DNA of 64,000 bases from Roseiarcus fermentans. Its GTDB lineage: Bacteria > Pseudomonadota > Alphaproteobacteria > Rhizobiales > Beijerinckiaceae. Below, in pieces: positions 27,311-38,081 of this stretch; position 1 is the first letter of the stretch; every line of letters starts with the position of its first letter. The stretch covers positions 317,458 through 381,457 of the forward strand of contig NZ_QNRK01000001.1 of NCBI RefSeq assembly GCF_003315135.1, read 5' to 3'. Below the pieces are notes generated by a model. That model was not told where the DNA came from, ran no database searches, and worked only from the letters and a program-made list of their open reading frames with translations. The translations under genes were made by a program, and so were the position numbers.

Positions 27311-28831
27311 ATGAACACTCTCAACCGCGCGGCGCTGGCGAGCGGCGCCGTCGTCGCGCCTCACGCGCCGCTCGCCGCTCGCCCGGTCGAGATCCTGCAG
27401 ATCGGCGAAGGCGTGTTCATGCGCGGCTTCGTCGACTGGATGGTGGACGTCGCCAACGAGAAGGGGGTCTATCGCGGCGGCGTCGCGGTCGCGGCGCCCC
27501 GCCGTCACGCCGAGCCTCCGCCGCTCGCGGCGCAGGACGGCCTCTACACCGTCCTCTTGCGCGGACGCGAGGGCGGGGCGGAGGTGTCGGAGCGCCGCAT
27601 CGTCTCCGCCATCCAGACGGTGCTCGACCCCTATGCGCAATGGCCCGAGACGATCGCCCTCGCCGCGTCGCCGGCGCTGAAGTTCCTCGTCTCCAACACG
27701 ACCGAAGCCGGCGTCGTCGACATCCCCGAGCCCTATGATCCGGCCGTCTGTCCCGAGAGCTTCCCGGCCAAGGTCGCGGCGCTCCTCAAAGCGCGCTACG
27801 ACGCGCTCGGCGGCCCCGAGGCGCCGCCGCTGATCGTTCTGCCCTGCGAGCTGATCGAGGCCAACGGCGCGACCCTGCGGCGCATCGTGCTCGAGCATGC
27901 CCGGCGCTGGGATTTTTCCGAGGCCGCGCTGTGCTGGATCGGGGAAAGCTGCCGCTTCTTCGACACGCTGGTCGACCGGATCGTGCCGGGCTTCCCGACC
28001 GACGAGGCGGAGCGCCTGTTTGCCGAGTGGGGCTATCGCGACCCGCTGGCGATCGTCGCCGAACCGTTCCATCTGTGGGTGATCGAGGCGCCGCCCGACG
28101 TCGCCGCAGCGCTGCCGCTCGCCGCCGCCGGGGCGAACGTCGTCTGGACGGACGATGTCCGCCCCTATCGCGAGCGCAAGTTGCGGCTCCTGAACGGGAC
28201 CCACACCGCGACGGCGCTGGCGGCCTTCCTCGCCGGGCTCGACACCGTGTTCGAGATGGTCGAGGACCCGCTGTTCGCCCGCGCCGTCGAACGGGTGGCG
28301 TTCGAGGAGCTCGCGCCCTCCGTGCCGCTGCCGGAGGCCGAACGGCTCTCCTACGCGCGCTCGGTGATCGAGCGCTTCGGCAATCCGTTCCTTCGCCACG
28401 AGCTCACGTCGATTGCGTTCAACTCGGTGTCGAAGTGGCGGGTGCGGCTGCTTCCGCCGGTCCGGCAGGCCGTCGCCGCGGGACGGTCGGCGCCGGGGCT
28501 CGTCGCCTTCTCGCTCGCGGCGCTGCTCTGGTTCTATCGCTGCGAGCGAGAGCAAGGCGGCTTCGTCGGGCGGCGCGCCAAAGGCGCCTATCCGATCCGC
28601 GACGAGCCGGAAAACCTGACCATCATGGCGGAAGCGTGGGCGCTGGAGCCGGCGGTCGGCGCGGCGGCGGTCGCGGCGCGGTTGCTGGCGGACCGCCGCC
28701 TGTGGGGCGAGGACCTGACGAAGGTCGGAAACCTGGCGGCGCTGGCGCTCGCAGCGTTCGAGGCGATCGAGCGGCGCGGCGTTCGCGGCGCGCTCGAGGC
28801 GAGCCTCGCTTCCGGCGCCGGGCTCGCTTGA
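27311..28831 (+). CDS. uxaB: Tagaturonate reductase (mannitol dehydrogenase superfamily)
   Basis: This 506-residue NAD-dependent polyol/uronate dehydrogenase interconverts D-tagaturonate and D-altronate in galacturonate catabolism if the family name holds. The N-terminal Rossmann part starts ILQIGEGVFMRGFVDWM; VSNTTEAGV and the catalytic ERKLRLLNGTHTATAL block (Lys, Asn, His) are conserved. The start ATG at 27311 is preceded by GAAGGAGGG. No uxaA or uxaC is present in the window, so the pathway is incomplete here and other sugar acids remain possible. It is the likely partner of the upstream FGGY kinase. Confidence 0.83.
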   Translation: MNTLNRAALASGAVVAPHAPLAARPVEILQIGEGVFMRGFVDWMVDVANEKGVYRGGVAVAAPRRHAEPPPLAAQDGLYTVLLRGREGGAEVSERRIVSAIQTVLDPYAQWPETIALAASPALKFLVSNTTEAGVVDIPEPYDPAVCPESFPAKVAALLKARYDALGGPEAPPLIVLPCELIEANGATLRRIVLEHARRWDFSEAALCWIGESCRFFDTLVDRIVPGFPTDEAERLFAEWGYRDPLAIVAEPFHLWVIEAPPDVAAALPLAAAGANVVWTDDVRPYRERKLRLLNGTHTATALAAFLAGLDTVFEMVEDPLFARAVERVAFEELAPSVPLPEAERLSYARSVIERFGNPFLRHELTSIAFNSVSKWRVRLLPPVRQAVAAGRSAPGLVAFSLAALLWFYRCEREQGGFVGRRAKGAYPIRDEPENLTIMAEAWALEPAVGAAAVAARLLADRRLWGEDLTKVGNLAALALAAFEAIERRGVRGALEASLASGAGLA

Positions 28832-28894
28832 TCGAGGCCGGCCTGGAATGATGGCGCGGAGCCGGCGGCAAAACCGACTGGCGTCAGCGACGCG

Positions 28895-29482
28895 CTACCG
28901 CGACACGATGACCGCGCAGGGCAGGCATCCCTTCGGAACCACGAGGTCCCGAACGGCGAAACCGCCGTCGTTGACAAACAAGTCCTTGTACAAACAATTG
29001 TAATATAAGATGGTTCGTTTCCTGTCGCCGTCCAGGTCGGGAAGCGCCTTCACGGCGCCCATGAACCTGAACGTTGCTCTTTCATTGAAAGGATTGAACA
29101 GCATAAAGATCGTGGCGTCTTCCGGGAGAAGTTCGCAAGCGTCGCCAGTCAAGATTTGGACGTTCTTGTACCGCTTGAGTCTTTTCGCTGCCGCAGCGGC
29201 GATCTCCGGATCAATTTCTATCCCGTAAATCCTGTTGCGACCGTATCGATGTAGCCACCAGTTGATCACCCGTCCCTTGCCACAGCCGACATCGACGAGG
29301 ACGTCCTTGTCCGTGACGACGACGCCGGCAAATAAAATCGGCAAGACATCGTAGGAACTGGAAACCGACGGATAGGCGTCGGGAAACCGGGGCGCGGTCA
29401 TTCCATGGAGAAGCCCGCCGTATCGCAGGTCCATCGTCGCATTGCGAACGTGGGACAACAGTTTCAACAAGGCGCCGCGCAC
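28895..29482 (-). CDS. Class I SAM-dependent methyltransferase of lower GC content
   Basis: This 195-residue protein has a SAM-binding motif I VLVDVGCGKGRVINW, an acidic residue after motif II (YGIEIDPEIAAAAAKRL) and a later LFNPFNE motif reminiscent of NPPY/NPF-type methyltransferases. The substrate is unknown. Codons such as AAA, TTT and TAT are much commoner than in the flanking genes. The start GTG at 29482 has GAGGAGG nine bases upstream. A near-consensus sigma-70 promoter precedes it. It is a single gene between two unrelated plus-strand operons. Lower GC plus a strong promoter suggest horizontal acquisition. Confidence 0.82.
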   Translation of the reverse strand: MRGALLKLLSHVRNATMDLRYGGLLHGMTAPRFPDAYPSVSSSYDVLPILFAGVVVTDKDVLVDVGCGKGRVINWWLHRYGRNRIYGIEIDPEIAAAAAKRLKRYKNVQILTGDACELLPEDATIFMLFNPFNERATFRFMGAVKALPDLDGDRKRTILYYNCLYKDLFVNDGGFAVRDLVVPKGCLPCAVIVSR

Positions 29483-29541
29483 TGCCGTTCGCCTCCTCGC
29501 GGGTTCGTGGGGACAATATCGGCATGACGCCGTGCGAATCC

Positions 29542-29570
29542 ATATTATCCTTGTAAACTATGTTTGTCAA
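29542..29570 (-). promoter_or_regulatory. Near-consensus sigma-70 promoter of the methyltransferase
   Basis: On the minus strand TTGACA (plus coordinates 29565-29570) and TAATAT (29542-29547) are separated by exactly 17 bp. This predicts a start near 29535 and a leader of about 53 nt before the GTG at 29482. It is the best promoter match in the window, where most others are weak. Confidence 0.75.
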
Positions 29571-29759
29571 GGACGCCTGTTCGGCTGAAGTTCGGTCGGC
29601 CTGCGGAACTCGGGCTCGAAACCGACCGGACACACATGCACAGGGTCAAGCGGGGTCGCGTCGTGTTCGCCGCGGCCGGCCCGGCGAAGGCGCGCGTCGG
29701 CCCGCTCCGTCGCTTCCCTGAACGCGTTGCCGATGACAAGATCCCGGGCGAACGGATAA

Positions 29760-31019
<1,260 letters not shown>

Positions 31020-31022
31020 ACG

Positions 31023-32036
31023 ATGGCGCGCCTGTCGATGGTCGAGGCGATCCGCGACGCCATGGACTGCAAGATGGCCGAGGACGAGCGCGTCGTGGTG
31101 TTCGGCGAGGACGTCGGCTATTTCGGCGGCGTGTTCCGCTGCACCGAGGGGCTGCAGCGCAAATACGGCAAGCAGCGGTGCTTCGACGCGCCGATCAACG
31201 AATCCGGCATCGTCGCGGTCGCGATCGGCATGGGCGCCTACGGCCTGAGGCCGGTGGCGGAGATCCAGTTCGCCGACTACGTCTATCCCGGCTACGACCA
31301 GATCGTGTCGGAGGCGGCGCGCCTGCGCTTCCGTTCGGGGGGCGAGTTCTTCGCGCCGATCGTCATCCGCATGCCGTGCGGCGGCGGCATCTACGGCGGC
31401 CAGACCCACAGCCAGAGTCCCGAGGCCCTGTTCACCCACGTGAGCGGCCTCAAGACGGTCATTCCGTCCAACCCCTACGACGCCAAGGGCCTGCTGATCG
31501 CCGCGATCGAGGATGACGATCCGGTGATCTTCCTCGAGCCGAAACGGCTCTACAACGGCCCCTTTTCCGGCCATCCCGAGCAGCCCGCGGTCCCCTGGGC
31601 GAAGCACCCGCTGAGCGAGGTTCCGGAGGGCCGCTACGCCGTGCCGCTCGGCAAGGCGGCGGTGCGGCGCGAGGGCAAGGGCGTCACCGTGCTCTGCTAC
31701 GGCACGATGGTGCACGTCGCGGAGGCGGCCGCCGAGGAGACGGGCGTGGACGCGGAGATCGTCGACCTGCGCAGCCTCGTGCCGCTCGACGTCGACGCGA
31801 TCGTCGCCTCGGTGGAGAAGACCGGGCGCTGCGTCATCGTGCACGAGGCGACGCTGAGCAGTGGGTTCGGCGCCGAACTCGCCGCGCAGGTGATGGAGCG
31901 CTGCTTCTATGCGCTCGAGGCGCCGGTCGAGCGCGTCGCCGGCTGGGACACGCCCTATCCGCATGCCGAGGAGTGGGACTATTTCCCCGGTCCCGCGCGC
32001 GTCGGCCGCGCCCTTCTCAAGGCGATGGAGGCCTGA
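31023..32036 (+). CDS. bkdA2: Branched-chain 2-oxoacid dehydrogenase E1 beta subunit
   Basis: This 337-residue transketolase-like subunit completes the E1 heterotetramer. Conserved segments include VVVFGEDVGYFGGVFR, FDAPINESGIVAVAIGMG, RMPCGGGIYGGQTHSQSPE and the C-terminal TGRCVIVHEATLSSGFGAE. It starts 3 bp after the E1 alpha stop, with E2 3 bp downstream, implying translational coupling. The length is typical. Confidence 0.94.
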   Translation: MARLSMVEAIRDAMDCKMAEDERVVVFGEDVGYFGGVFRCTEGLQRKYGKQRCFDAPINESGIVAVAIGMGAYGLRPVAEIQFADYVYPGYDQIVSEAARLRFRSGGEFFAPIVIRMPCGGGIYGGQTHSQSPEALFTHVSGLKTVIPSNPYDAKGLLIAAIEDDDPVIFLEPKRLYNGPFSGHPEQPAVPWAKHPLSEVPEGRYAVPLGKAAVRREGKGVTVLCYGTMVHVAEAAAEETGVDAEIVDLRSLVPLDVDAIVASVEKTGRCVIVHEATLSSGFGAELAAQVMERCFYALEAPVERVAGWDTPYPHAEEWDYFPGPARVGRALLKAMEA

Positions 32037-32039
32037 GAC

Positions 32040-33362
32040 ATGGGCCTGCGCACGATCAAGATGCCCGACATCGGCGAAGGCGTGGCCGAGGCCGAGATCG
32101 TCGAGTGGCATGTCGGGGTCGGCGACCTGGTCCAGGAGGATCAGCCGGTCGCTGCGGTCATGACGGACAAGGCGACCGTCGAGATCCCGACACCGGTCGC
32201 GGGCCAGGTGGTCGCGCTCGGCGGCGCGGTCGGCGACGTGCTGCCGGTCGGCTCGGAGCTGATCCGCATCGATGCGCCGGGCCTGCCCGACTCGAGCCCC
32301 GCCCCGCCGCCGAAAGGCGTCGCCAAAGCCGCGGCCGGCGCCCGCGACGCCCGCCCGGCGGAGGCGGTGGCAGCGGCGGCCTCCCGCCCGGCCGCCGACG
32401 AGGAGCCGGCCGCGCGGTCGGACAGGACCGCGCCGTCGCCTCCCGCGGCGGCGCGCGCTGCGCCTCGCGGCGCGCCGCGCCCGCCGGGCGAGAAGCCGCT
32501 CGCCTCGCCCGCCGTGCGCCTAAAGGCGCGCGAGGCCGGCGTCGACCTGCGCTTCGTGCCCGGAACCGGACCGGCCGGCCGCGTCACCCACGACGACCTC
32601 GACGCCTTCATCGCCCATCCGCCTGACGCGCCGGGGAAAGGCGGCGGGCGCGCGCGCAACATGGCCGTCGAGACCGTGAAGATCGTCGGCATGCGCCGCC
32701 GCATCGCCCAGGCCATGGCCGAGTCGTCGCGCAGGGTCGCCCACTTCTCCTACGTCGAGGAGGTCGACGTCACCGCGCTCGAGGAGCTGCGCGCCGCGCT
32801 GAACGCCCGCGCCACGGCAGAGCGGCCGCGGCTGACGGTGCTGCCGTTCCTGATGCTGGCGATCGTCAAGGCGGTCGCGGACTTCCCCGAGGTCAATGCG
32901 CATTTCGACGACGACAACGACCTGCTCACCACCTACGGCGCCGTGCATCTCGGGATCGCGACCCAGACGCCGGCCGGGCTGATGGTCCCGGTGGTGCGCC
33001 ACGTCGAGACGCTCGGCCTCAACGAGGCATCGCGGGAAATGCGCCGGGTGAGCGAGGCGGCGCGCCATGGAACCGCGCTGCGCGAGGAGCTGACCGGCTC
33101 GACCATCACGCTGACCTCGCTCGGAGCGCTCGGCGGGATCGTCTCGACGCCGATCGTCAACCGGCCCGAGGTGGCGATCGTCGGCGTCAACCGGATCGTG
33201 GTGAAGCCGATCTGGCGCGACGGCGCCTTCACGCCCCGCAAGACCATGAATTTGTCGTCGTCCTTCGATCACCGGGTGATCGACGGCCACGGCGCGGCCA
33301 GTTTCATCCAGCGTGTCCGCGCGCTCGTCGAAGCGCCGGCGTCGCTGTTCATCGAGGATTAG
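32040..33362 (+). CDS. bkdB: Branched-chain 2-oxoacid dehydrogenase E2 (dihydrolipoyl acyltransferase)
   Basis: This 440-residue core protein carries one lipoyl domain at the N-terminus with the lipoylated Lys in VMTDKATVEIP, an Ala/Pro-rich linker, a peripheral-subunit-binding domain (SPAVRLKAREAGVDLRFV to RVTHDDLDAFI) and a C-terminal acyltransferase domain with the active-site block SSFDHRVIDGHGAASF. It accepts acyl groups from E1 and passes them to CoA. The E3 gene follows after a 110-bp gap that contains a REP-like palindrome. Confidence 0.93.
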   Translation: MGLRTIKMPDIGEGVAEAEIVEWHVGVGDLVQEDQPVAAVMTDKATVEIPTPVAGQVVALGGAVGDVLPVGSELIRIDAPGLPDSSPAPPPKGVAKAAAGARDARPAEAVAAAASRPAADEEPAARSDRTAPSPPAAARAAPRGAPRPPGEKPLASPAVRLKAREAGVDLRFVPGTGPAGRVTHDDLDAFIAHPPDAPGKGGGRARNMAVETVKIVGMRRRIAQAMAESSRRVAHFSYVEEVDVTALEELRAALNARATAERPRLTVLPFLMLAIVKAVADFPEVNAHFDDDNDLLTTYGAVHLGIATQTPAGLMVPVVRHVETLGLNEASREMRRVSEAARHGTALREELTGSTITLTSLGALGGIVSTPIVNRPEVAIVGVNRIVVKPIWRDGAFTPRKTMNLSSSFDHRVIDGHGAASFIQRVRALVEAPASLFIED

Positions 33363-33395
33363 AGCGAGGTTCGTCGAGGTGATTCGCACGTCCGA

Positions 33396-33438
33396 CCCTC
33401 ATCCGGCGCTTCGCGTCGCATTCCCCCGAGGGGGAAGG
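33396..33438. repeat. REP-like intergenic palindromic element (copy 1)
   Basis: CCCTCATCCGGCGCTTCGCG at 33396-33415 followed by a TTCCCC-CGAG-GGGGAA hairpin lies between E2 and E3. The same 20 bases occur in reverse complement at the end of copy 2 (51828-51847), so this is a dispersed family of inverted intergenic repeats. Confidence 0.7.
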
Positions 33439-33472
33439 GCAACGGCGAGAGGCGCGAAAGGCGAGGCATGCC

Positions 33473-34861
33473 ATGAGCGAGCTTAGCTGCAAGGTCCTGA
33501 TCATCGGTGGCGGGCCCGGCGGCTATGTCGCGGCGATCCGCGCGGGCGAACTCGGGCTCGACACGGTGCTGGTCGAGGACGGCCGCTTCGGCGGAACCTG
33601 CCTGCACGTCGGCTGCATTCCCTCGAAGGCGATCATCCACGCAGCCGACGCCGTCCATGCGCTGGCCGAGCCCGCGGCGCTCGCCGCCATCGGCGTCGCG
33701 CTCGCGCCGCCGGTTCTCGATTACGCCAAGACGGTCGCCTGGAAGGACGCGATCGTGGCGCGGCTCTCGACCGGGGTCGGCCGGCTGCTCGACAAGGCGA
33801 AAGTGCGCACGATCCGCGGCCGCGCCGCCCTCGTCGACGGCAAGACGGCGATCGCCCATTCCGACACCGGCGACCAGCGCATTTCTTGCGAGCATCTCGT
33901 CATCGCCACCGGTTCCGAACCGTTCAAGCTCGCCGCGCTGCCGTTCGGCGGCGACATTCTGTCCTCGACCGAAGCGCTGGCGCTGACACGCGTGCCGGGC
34001 CGGCTCGCCGTGGTCGGCGCCGGCTACATCGGCATGGAGCTCGGCACGGCCTTCGCCAAGCTCGGCGCGAAGGTCACGATCGTCGAAGCGCTGCCGAGAA
34101 TCCTGCCGCTCTACGACGAGGAGCTCTCGCTGCCCGTCGCCCGCCGCGCCGCCGACCTCGGCGTCGACGTCCGCTGCGGCGCGCGGGCGCTCCGCTTCGG
34201 CGAGGGCGCGCTTCATCTCGCCGACGCGGACGGAGAGGAGAGCGCCGTCGCCGCCGACAAGGTGCTGGTCGCGGTCGGACGGCGTCCGCGCACCGCAGGC
34301 TTCGGGCTCGAACGGCTCGACCTGACCATGGCGGGACCGTTCGTCCGCATCGACGAAAGGTGCGCGACCTCGATGCGCAACGTGTGGGCGGTCGGCGACG
34401 TGACCGGCGAGCCGATGCTCGCCCATCGCGCCATGGCGCAGGGCGAGATGGTCGCCGAGATCATTGCGGGCAGGAAGTGCGCCTTCGACCATCGCGCCAT
34501 TCCATCCGTCTGCTTCACCGATCCGGAGATCGTCGCTGTCGGTCTCTCGCCGGAGGCGGCGCGCGCGGCCCACGGCGAGATCGTCACCGGGCTTTTTCCC
34601 TTCCGCGCCAACGGCCGCGCGATGACCAAACAGGACGACGAGGGATTCGTGCGCATCGTGGCGCGCAACGACAACCACGTCGTGCTCGGCGTCCAGGCCG
34701 TCGGCGCCGGCGTCTCGGAACTGTCGTCGGGATTCGCGCTCGCGATCGAGATGGGCGCGCGGCTCGAGGATGTGGCCGGCACGATCCACGCCCACCCGAC
34801 TCAGGGTGAGGCGTTTCACGAAGCCGCGCTGAAGGCGCTGGGCCACCCGCTGCATATCTGA
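33473..34861 (+). CDS. lpdA: Dihydrolipoyl dehydrogenase (E3)
   Basis: This 462-residue FAD disulfide oxidoreductase reoxidises dihydrolipoamide with NAD. It has the FAD-binding GGGPGGYVAAIRAGELG, the redox-active disulfide GGTCLHVGCIPSK with C43 and C48, an NAD site GAGYIGMELG, VGRRPRT, WAVGDVTGEPMLAHRA and the catalytic HAHPTQGEAFHEA pair near the C-terminus. It completes the bkd operon and could also serve other 2-oxoacid complexes. Start ATG at 33473. Confidence 0.94.
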   Translation: MSELSCKVLIIGGGPGGYVAAIRAGELGLDTVLVEDGRFGGTCLHVGCIPSKAIIHAADAVHALAEPAALAAIGVALAPPVLDYAKTVAWKDAIVARLSTGVGRLLDKAKVRTIRGRAALVDGKTAIAHSDTGDQRISCEHLVIATGSEPFKLAALPFGGDILSSTEALALTRVPGRLAVVGAGYIGMELGTAFAKLGAKVTIVEALPRILPLYDEELSLPVARRAADLGVDVRCGARALRFGEGALHLADADGEESAVAADKVLVAVGRRPRTAGFGLERLDLTMAGPFVRIDERCATSMRNVWAVGDVTGEPMLAHRAMAQGEMVAEIIAGRKCAFDHRAIPSVCFTDPEIVAVGLSPEAARAAHGEIVTGLFPFRANGRAMTKQDDEGFVRIVARNDNHVVLGVQAVGAGVSELSSGFALAIEMGARLEDVAGTIHAHPTQGEAFHEAALKALGHPLHI

Positions 34862-35054
34862 GCGGCGCCTGGCCCGCCCGACGCCTCGACGCGCTCCAGC
34901 TCCAGCCGGAGGGGGAGTGTCGCTGGAAGCGGCCGTCGTATGTCGTATATTGACGCCTGTCGCGACGATGGAGCGCGTTCCCTTGGCGATCGCCCGGCAG
35001 TAATCAACGTGCGCGGGGATTTCCATGCCGCAGGGCGCGGCGGCGGCGCGGATG

Positions 35055-35095
35055 CCTGCGTCGCTGCGCTCCTCGCAATGGCGGCGTCGGAGGAA
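35055..35095. repeat. Short GC-rich palindromic repeat remnant
   Basis: GCGTCGCTGCGCTCCTCGCA followed by ATGGCGGCG matches a dispersed repeat (in the other strand TTGCGAGGAGCGCAGCGACG) that I recall as frequent between genes of Hyphomicrobiales. The call rests on memory and on a single copy in this window. Confidence 0.4.
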
Positions 35096-35148
35096 GCGTC
35101 CGTCTCGGGCGACGGTCCCTTTTATTCCTGTTTGCGAAAGCGGAAGAC

Positions 35149-36117
35149 GTGACGGCGTATCGCCTCCTCGATCCCGACGAAATCGCTCTTCGTCTCGAAG
35201 CCCGGCTCGGGCCGCTGCACGCAAAACTCCGTCTCGGCATGGAGCGCGAGCACGAGGCGCAGGCGTTCGGGCAGGGCCTGAGTTTCCTGCACATCGAGAA
35301 CATGCCGGTGATGCAGGCGATCATCGAGGTCGCGCTGCGCGTCACCGGAACCTACCGACTCGGCCTGGCGAATGCCGGCAAGGTGGAGCTGCGGCGCAAC
35401 GTCGTGCGCCTCGCCCGCCTGCCGGACGCGTTCGACGGCTTCACGATTCTGCATCTGAGCGACCTGCATGCGGACCTGAGCGCTCCGGCCATGCGCCGCG
35501 CCGCCGAACTGGCGCGCGACCTCGATTACGATCTCTGCGTGCTGACGGGCGACTATCGCGGCGCCGCCCACGGCGATTGCCGCCCCAGCCTCGAAGCGGT
35601 CGCCGTCCTCCGCCAGGCGCTGCGCGGCGACCTTTACGCGGTCCTCGGCAATCACGATTCGATCGCCATGGTTCCCGACCTCGAGGCGCTCGGCATCCGG
35701 GTTCTTCTCAACGAATGCGCGGTCGTCGAGCGCGGGAACGCCTCGATCTGGCTCGCCGGGGTCGATGACGCGCATTTCTACCGCGCCGACAACCTCGAGA
35801 AGGCCGCGGCGGACATTCCCCAGGAGTGCGTCTCGGTGCTGCTCTCGCACACGCCGGAAATCTACCGGCAGGCCGCGCACGCGGGTTTCGACCTGATGCT
35901 GAGCGGCCACACCCACGGCGGGCAGATCTGCCTGCCCGGCGGCGTTCCCATCCTGCTCGAAGCCAAGCTGCCGCGCGCTTTCGCCGCCGGCGCCTGGCGG
36001 CACGCGAGCATGGCGGGCTACACCTCAGTGGGGGCGGGGTCCTGCGTCGTTCCGGTGCGCTTCAACAATCGGCCGGAGATCACCTTGCATCGGCTGGCGT
36101 GCGGCGGGCCCGCGTAG
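35149..36117 (+). CDS. Metallophosphoesterase (YkuE/YaeI-like)
   Basis: This 322-residue protein has all five calcineurin-type motifs: HLSDLHADLS, TGDYRG, LGNHDS, LLSHTPEIY and SGHTHGGQI. The combination resembles YkuE/YaeI-type lipid or cyclic-phosphate phosphoesterases. It lacks an N-terminal membrane segment or signal peptide, so it is probably cytoplasmic or peripheral; the first 95 residues (LDPDEIALRLEARLG onward) are an unusual leading helical region. The GTG at 35149 behind GCGGAAG is the assumed start. It is monocistronic. Confidence 0.83.
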   Translation: MTAYRLLDPDEIALRLEARLGPLHAKLRLGMEREHEAQAFGQGLSFLHIENMPVMQAIIEVALRVTGTYRLGLANAGKVELRRNVVRLARLPDAFDGFTILHLSDLHADLSAPAMRRAAELARDLDYDLCVLTGDYRGAAHGDCRPSLEAVAVLRQALRGDLYAVLGNHDSIAMVPDLEALGIRVLLNECAVVERGNASIWLAGVDDAHFYRADNLEKAAADIPQECVSVLLSHTPEIYRQAAHAGFDLMLSGHTHGGQICLPGGVPILLEAKLPRAFAAGAWRHASMAGYTSVGAGSCVVPVRFNNRPEITLHRLACGGPA

Positions 36118-36236
36118 GCCGGCCGGCGCTTCGCACACCATTGCCTGCGCGGGCGGCCCCGCCTCGGCGCCTTCGGGTTTCGACGGACGATGCCGAAGCG
36201 CGACGAGCGTCCCGAACGGCGCCGATCCCGCGCGCG

Positions 36237-36647
36237 CTATTGCGCAACGAAGGTTCCGCTCCATGCGCCGCCCGCCAGCCTGATCTGGTTATTGACGATC
36301 TGGGCCGACTGAGTGGAAGGCAACGCCATCCTCGCGATCATCGGGACGTGGCTCGTGGCCCGAGTGTTTTTCAAGGTAATCCTGGTCGCGCCCCCGGAAC
36401 GACAGACGGATACGTTGCCCGTCAGCCAAGGCGCGCCGGCCTTGCTGGCGGTGTAGACGAGCCCGTGGGCGCCATCGGCGATTGAAATCGTCAACGGCTT
36501 GCCATCGTTCTCGGTCGTCTCCTTCCAGTGGGTTTTCACTTTGCTTGCCTTCATCTCGCTGACACTCTTGAGGCATTCGGCCTGAGCGAGCGTCGATGCC
36601 CCGAGACTGAACAAGCACATGAGAATTTTGACAGGAGTCAGAGTCAC
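36237..36647 (-). CDS. Small exported protein of unknown function
   Basis: This 136-residue protein has a clear signal peptide ([20 protein letters not shown]) and two Cys in the mature part (AECLK near the cleavage site and NVSVCRSGG) that could pair in the periplasm. I do not recognise the family. The start GTG at 36647 has GGAGG five bases upstream, which rules out the longer Arg-rich frame. Base composition is slightly more AT-rich than its neighbours. It lies alone between a phosphoesterase and enoyl-CoA hydratase. Confidence 0.65.
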   Translation of the reverse strand: MTLTPVKILMCLFSLGASTLAQAECLKSVSEMKASKVKTHWKETTENDGKPLTISIADGAHGLVYTASKAGAPWLTGNVSVCRSGGATRITLKNTRATSHVPMIARMALPSTQSAQIVNNQIRLAGGAWSGTFVAQ

Positions 36648-36893
36648 GTTCGCCTCCGGGGGATGGGACTGCGCAGGCCTCTTGGTTGGGAGCGCCGATC
36701 GCGGCACAGGCGCAAAAGGACACCGCTCTGTCAACCGCCGGTTGCGGACTTTGTTCCTTCCCGGCCTCGCATGCTGAGGAGCGCGGGTCCGAGCCGCGAC
36801 GGGCCGCCTCCTGGACGCGCCGGGCGCAGGGCCTCTTTCCACGCCGCGCTCCATTCGCTAGGTCTGCGCGAATCTTCCCCGGAGGCGCGCCCA

Positions 36894-37667
36894 ATGACCT
36901 ACGAAAACATCCTCGTCGAAACGCATGGGAAAGTCGGGGTCATCCGGCTCAACCGGCCCCACGCGCTGAACGCGCTCTCGGCCGGGCTGATCGAGGACCT
37001 CAACAAGGCGCTCGAGGCCTTCGAGGCCGACAAGGGCGTCGGCGCGATCGTGCTGACCGGTTCGGAAAAAGCCTTCGCCGCCGGCGCCGACATCAAGGAA
37101 ATGCAGGACAAGACCTTCGCCGACGTGTTCATCGAGGATTTCATCTCGAAATGGGAGAACGTCGCCAAGACCCGCAAGCCGGTGATCGCGGCGGTGGCGG
37201 GCTTCGCGCTCGGCGGCGGCTGCGAGCTCGCCATGATGTGCGACTTCATTCTCGCCGCCGACACGGCGAAATTCGGTCAGCCGGAGATCAAGCTCGGCGT
37301 CATTCCGGGCGCCGGCGGCACCCAGCGTCTCACCCGCTTCGTCGGCAAGTCGAAGGCGATGGAGATGGTGCTGACCGGCCGGATGATGGACGCGGCCGAG
37401 GCCGAGCGCGCGGGCCTCGTCTCGCGCGTCGTGCCGGCGGCGCAGCTTTTCGAGGAGGCGCTCAAGGTCGCCGCGACCATCGCCGCGCTGTCCGCCGCCG
37501 CGGTCTACGCCGCCAAGGAGAGCGTCAACCGCTCCTACGAGACGACGCTCACCGAGGGCATCCGCTTCGAGCGCCGCATCTTCCACTCGCTGTTCGCCAC
37601 CGAGGACCAGAAGGAAGGCATGAAGGCGTTCGTCGAGAAGCGCGCCGCGGCGTTCAGGAACCGGTAG
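36894..37667 (+). CDS. Enoyl-CoA hydratase
   Basis: This 257-residue crotonase-family enzyme hydrates trans-2-enoyl-CoA. It shows the oxyanion-hole segment [26 protein letters not shown] with one catalytic Glu, and [20 protein letters not shown] with the second Glu. Length and motifs match short-chain (crotonyl) hydratase. ATG at 36894 follows GGAGG by eight bases; a longer upstream frame is rejected. Branched-chain acyl-CoA oxidation would connect it to the bkd operon 2 kb upstream, though they are not co-transcribed. Its 3' end is duplicated 2 kb downstream. Confidence 0.92.
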   Translation: MTYENILVETHGKVGVIRLNRPHALNALSAGLIEDLNKALEAFEADKGVGAIVLTGSEKAFAAGADIKEMQDKTFADVFIEDFISKWENVAKTRKPVIAAVAGFALGGGCELAMMCDFILAADTAKFGQPEIKLGVIPGAGGTQRLTRFVGKSKAMEMVLTGRMMDAAEAERAGLVSRVVPAAQLFEEALKVAATIAALSAAAVYAAKESVNRSYETTLTEGIRFERRIFHSLFATEDQKEGMKAFVEKRAAAFRNR

Positions 37668-38081
37668 CGCGAGCGAAACCGGTCGGCGGGACCGCGGTCG
37701 GTTTTCCCGTCCCGGCGCCGGGATTCCGGAAGTCGGCGAAAGGAACGCCGGCCGGCGCGGCGACGGGCGCCCAGACCGCGGGCGGCGCCTGCGGCGTTCG
37801 GCGGCGCTGATGTCGGGCCGCCTTGCGATCGAGGCGAAGGCCCTGTGGACAAGGTCGCGCGCATGATTGTCGCGAGCGGGGGCGAAGCGGGGAGGGCGGG
37901 CCATTTCGCACCGCGTCGGAACGTCCCTCGCGCGATGTCAGGTCCCGAGGCGCCGAAACAGGCGGCGGTCCGTCCCGATTTACGGCTCACCACAAGAATG
38001 CGATGCTCACGCGCGCACGCTTTCCCGAGGCGCATCCGGAAACACGACCGTGTCCCCGTCGCGGGCCAATCGAGGGCAGCG

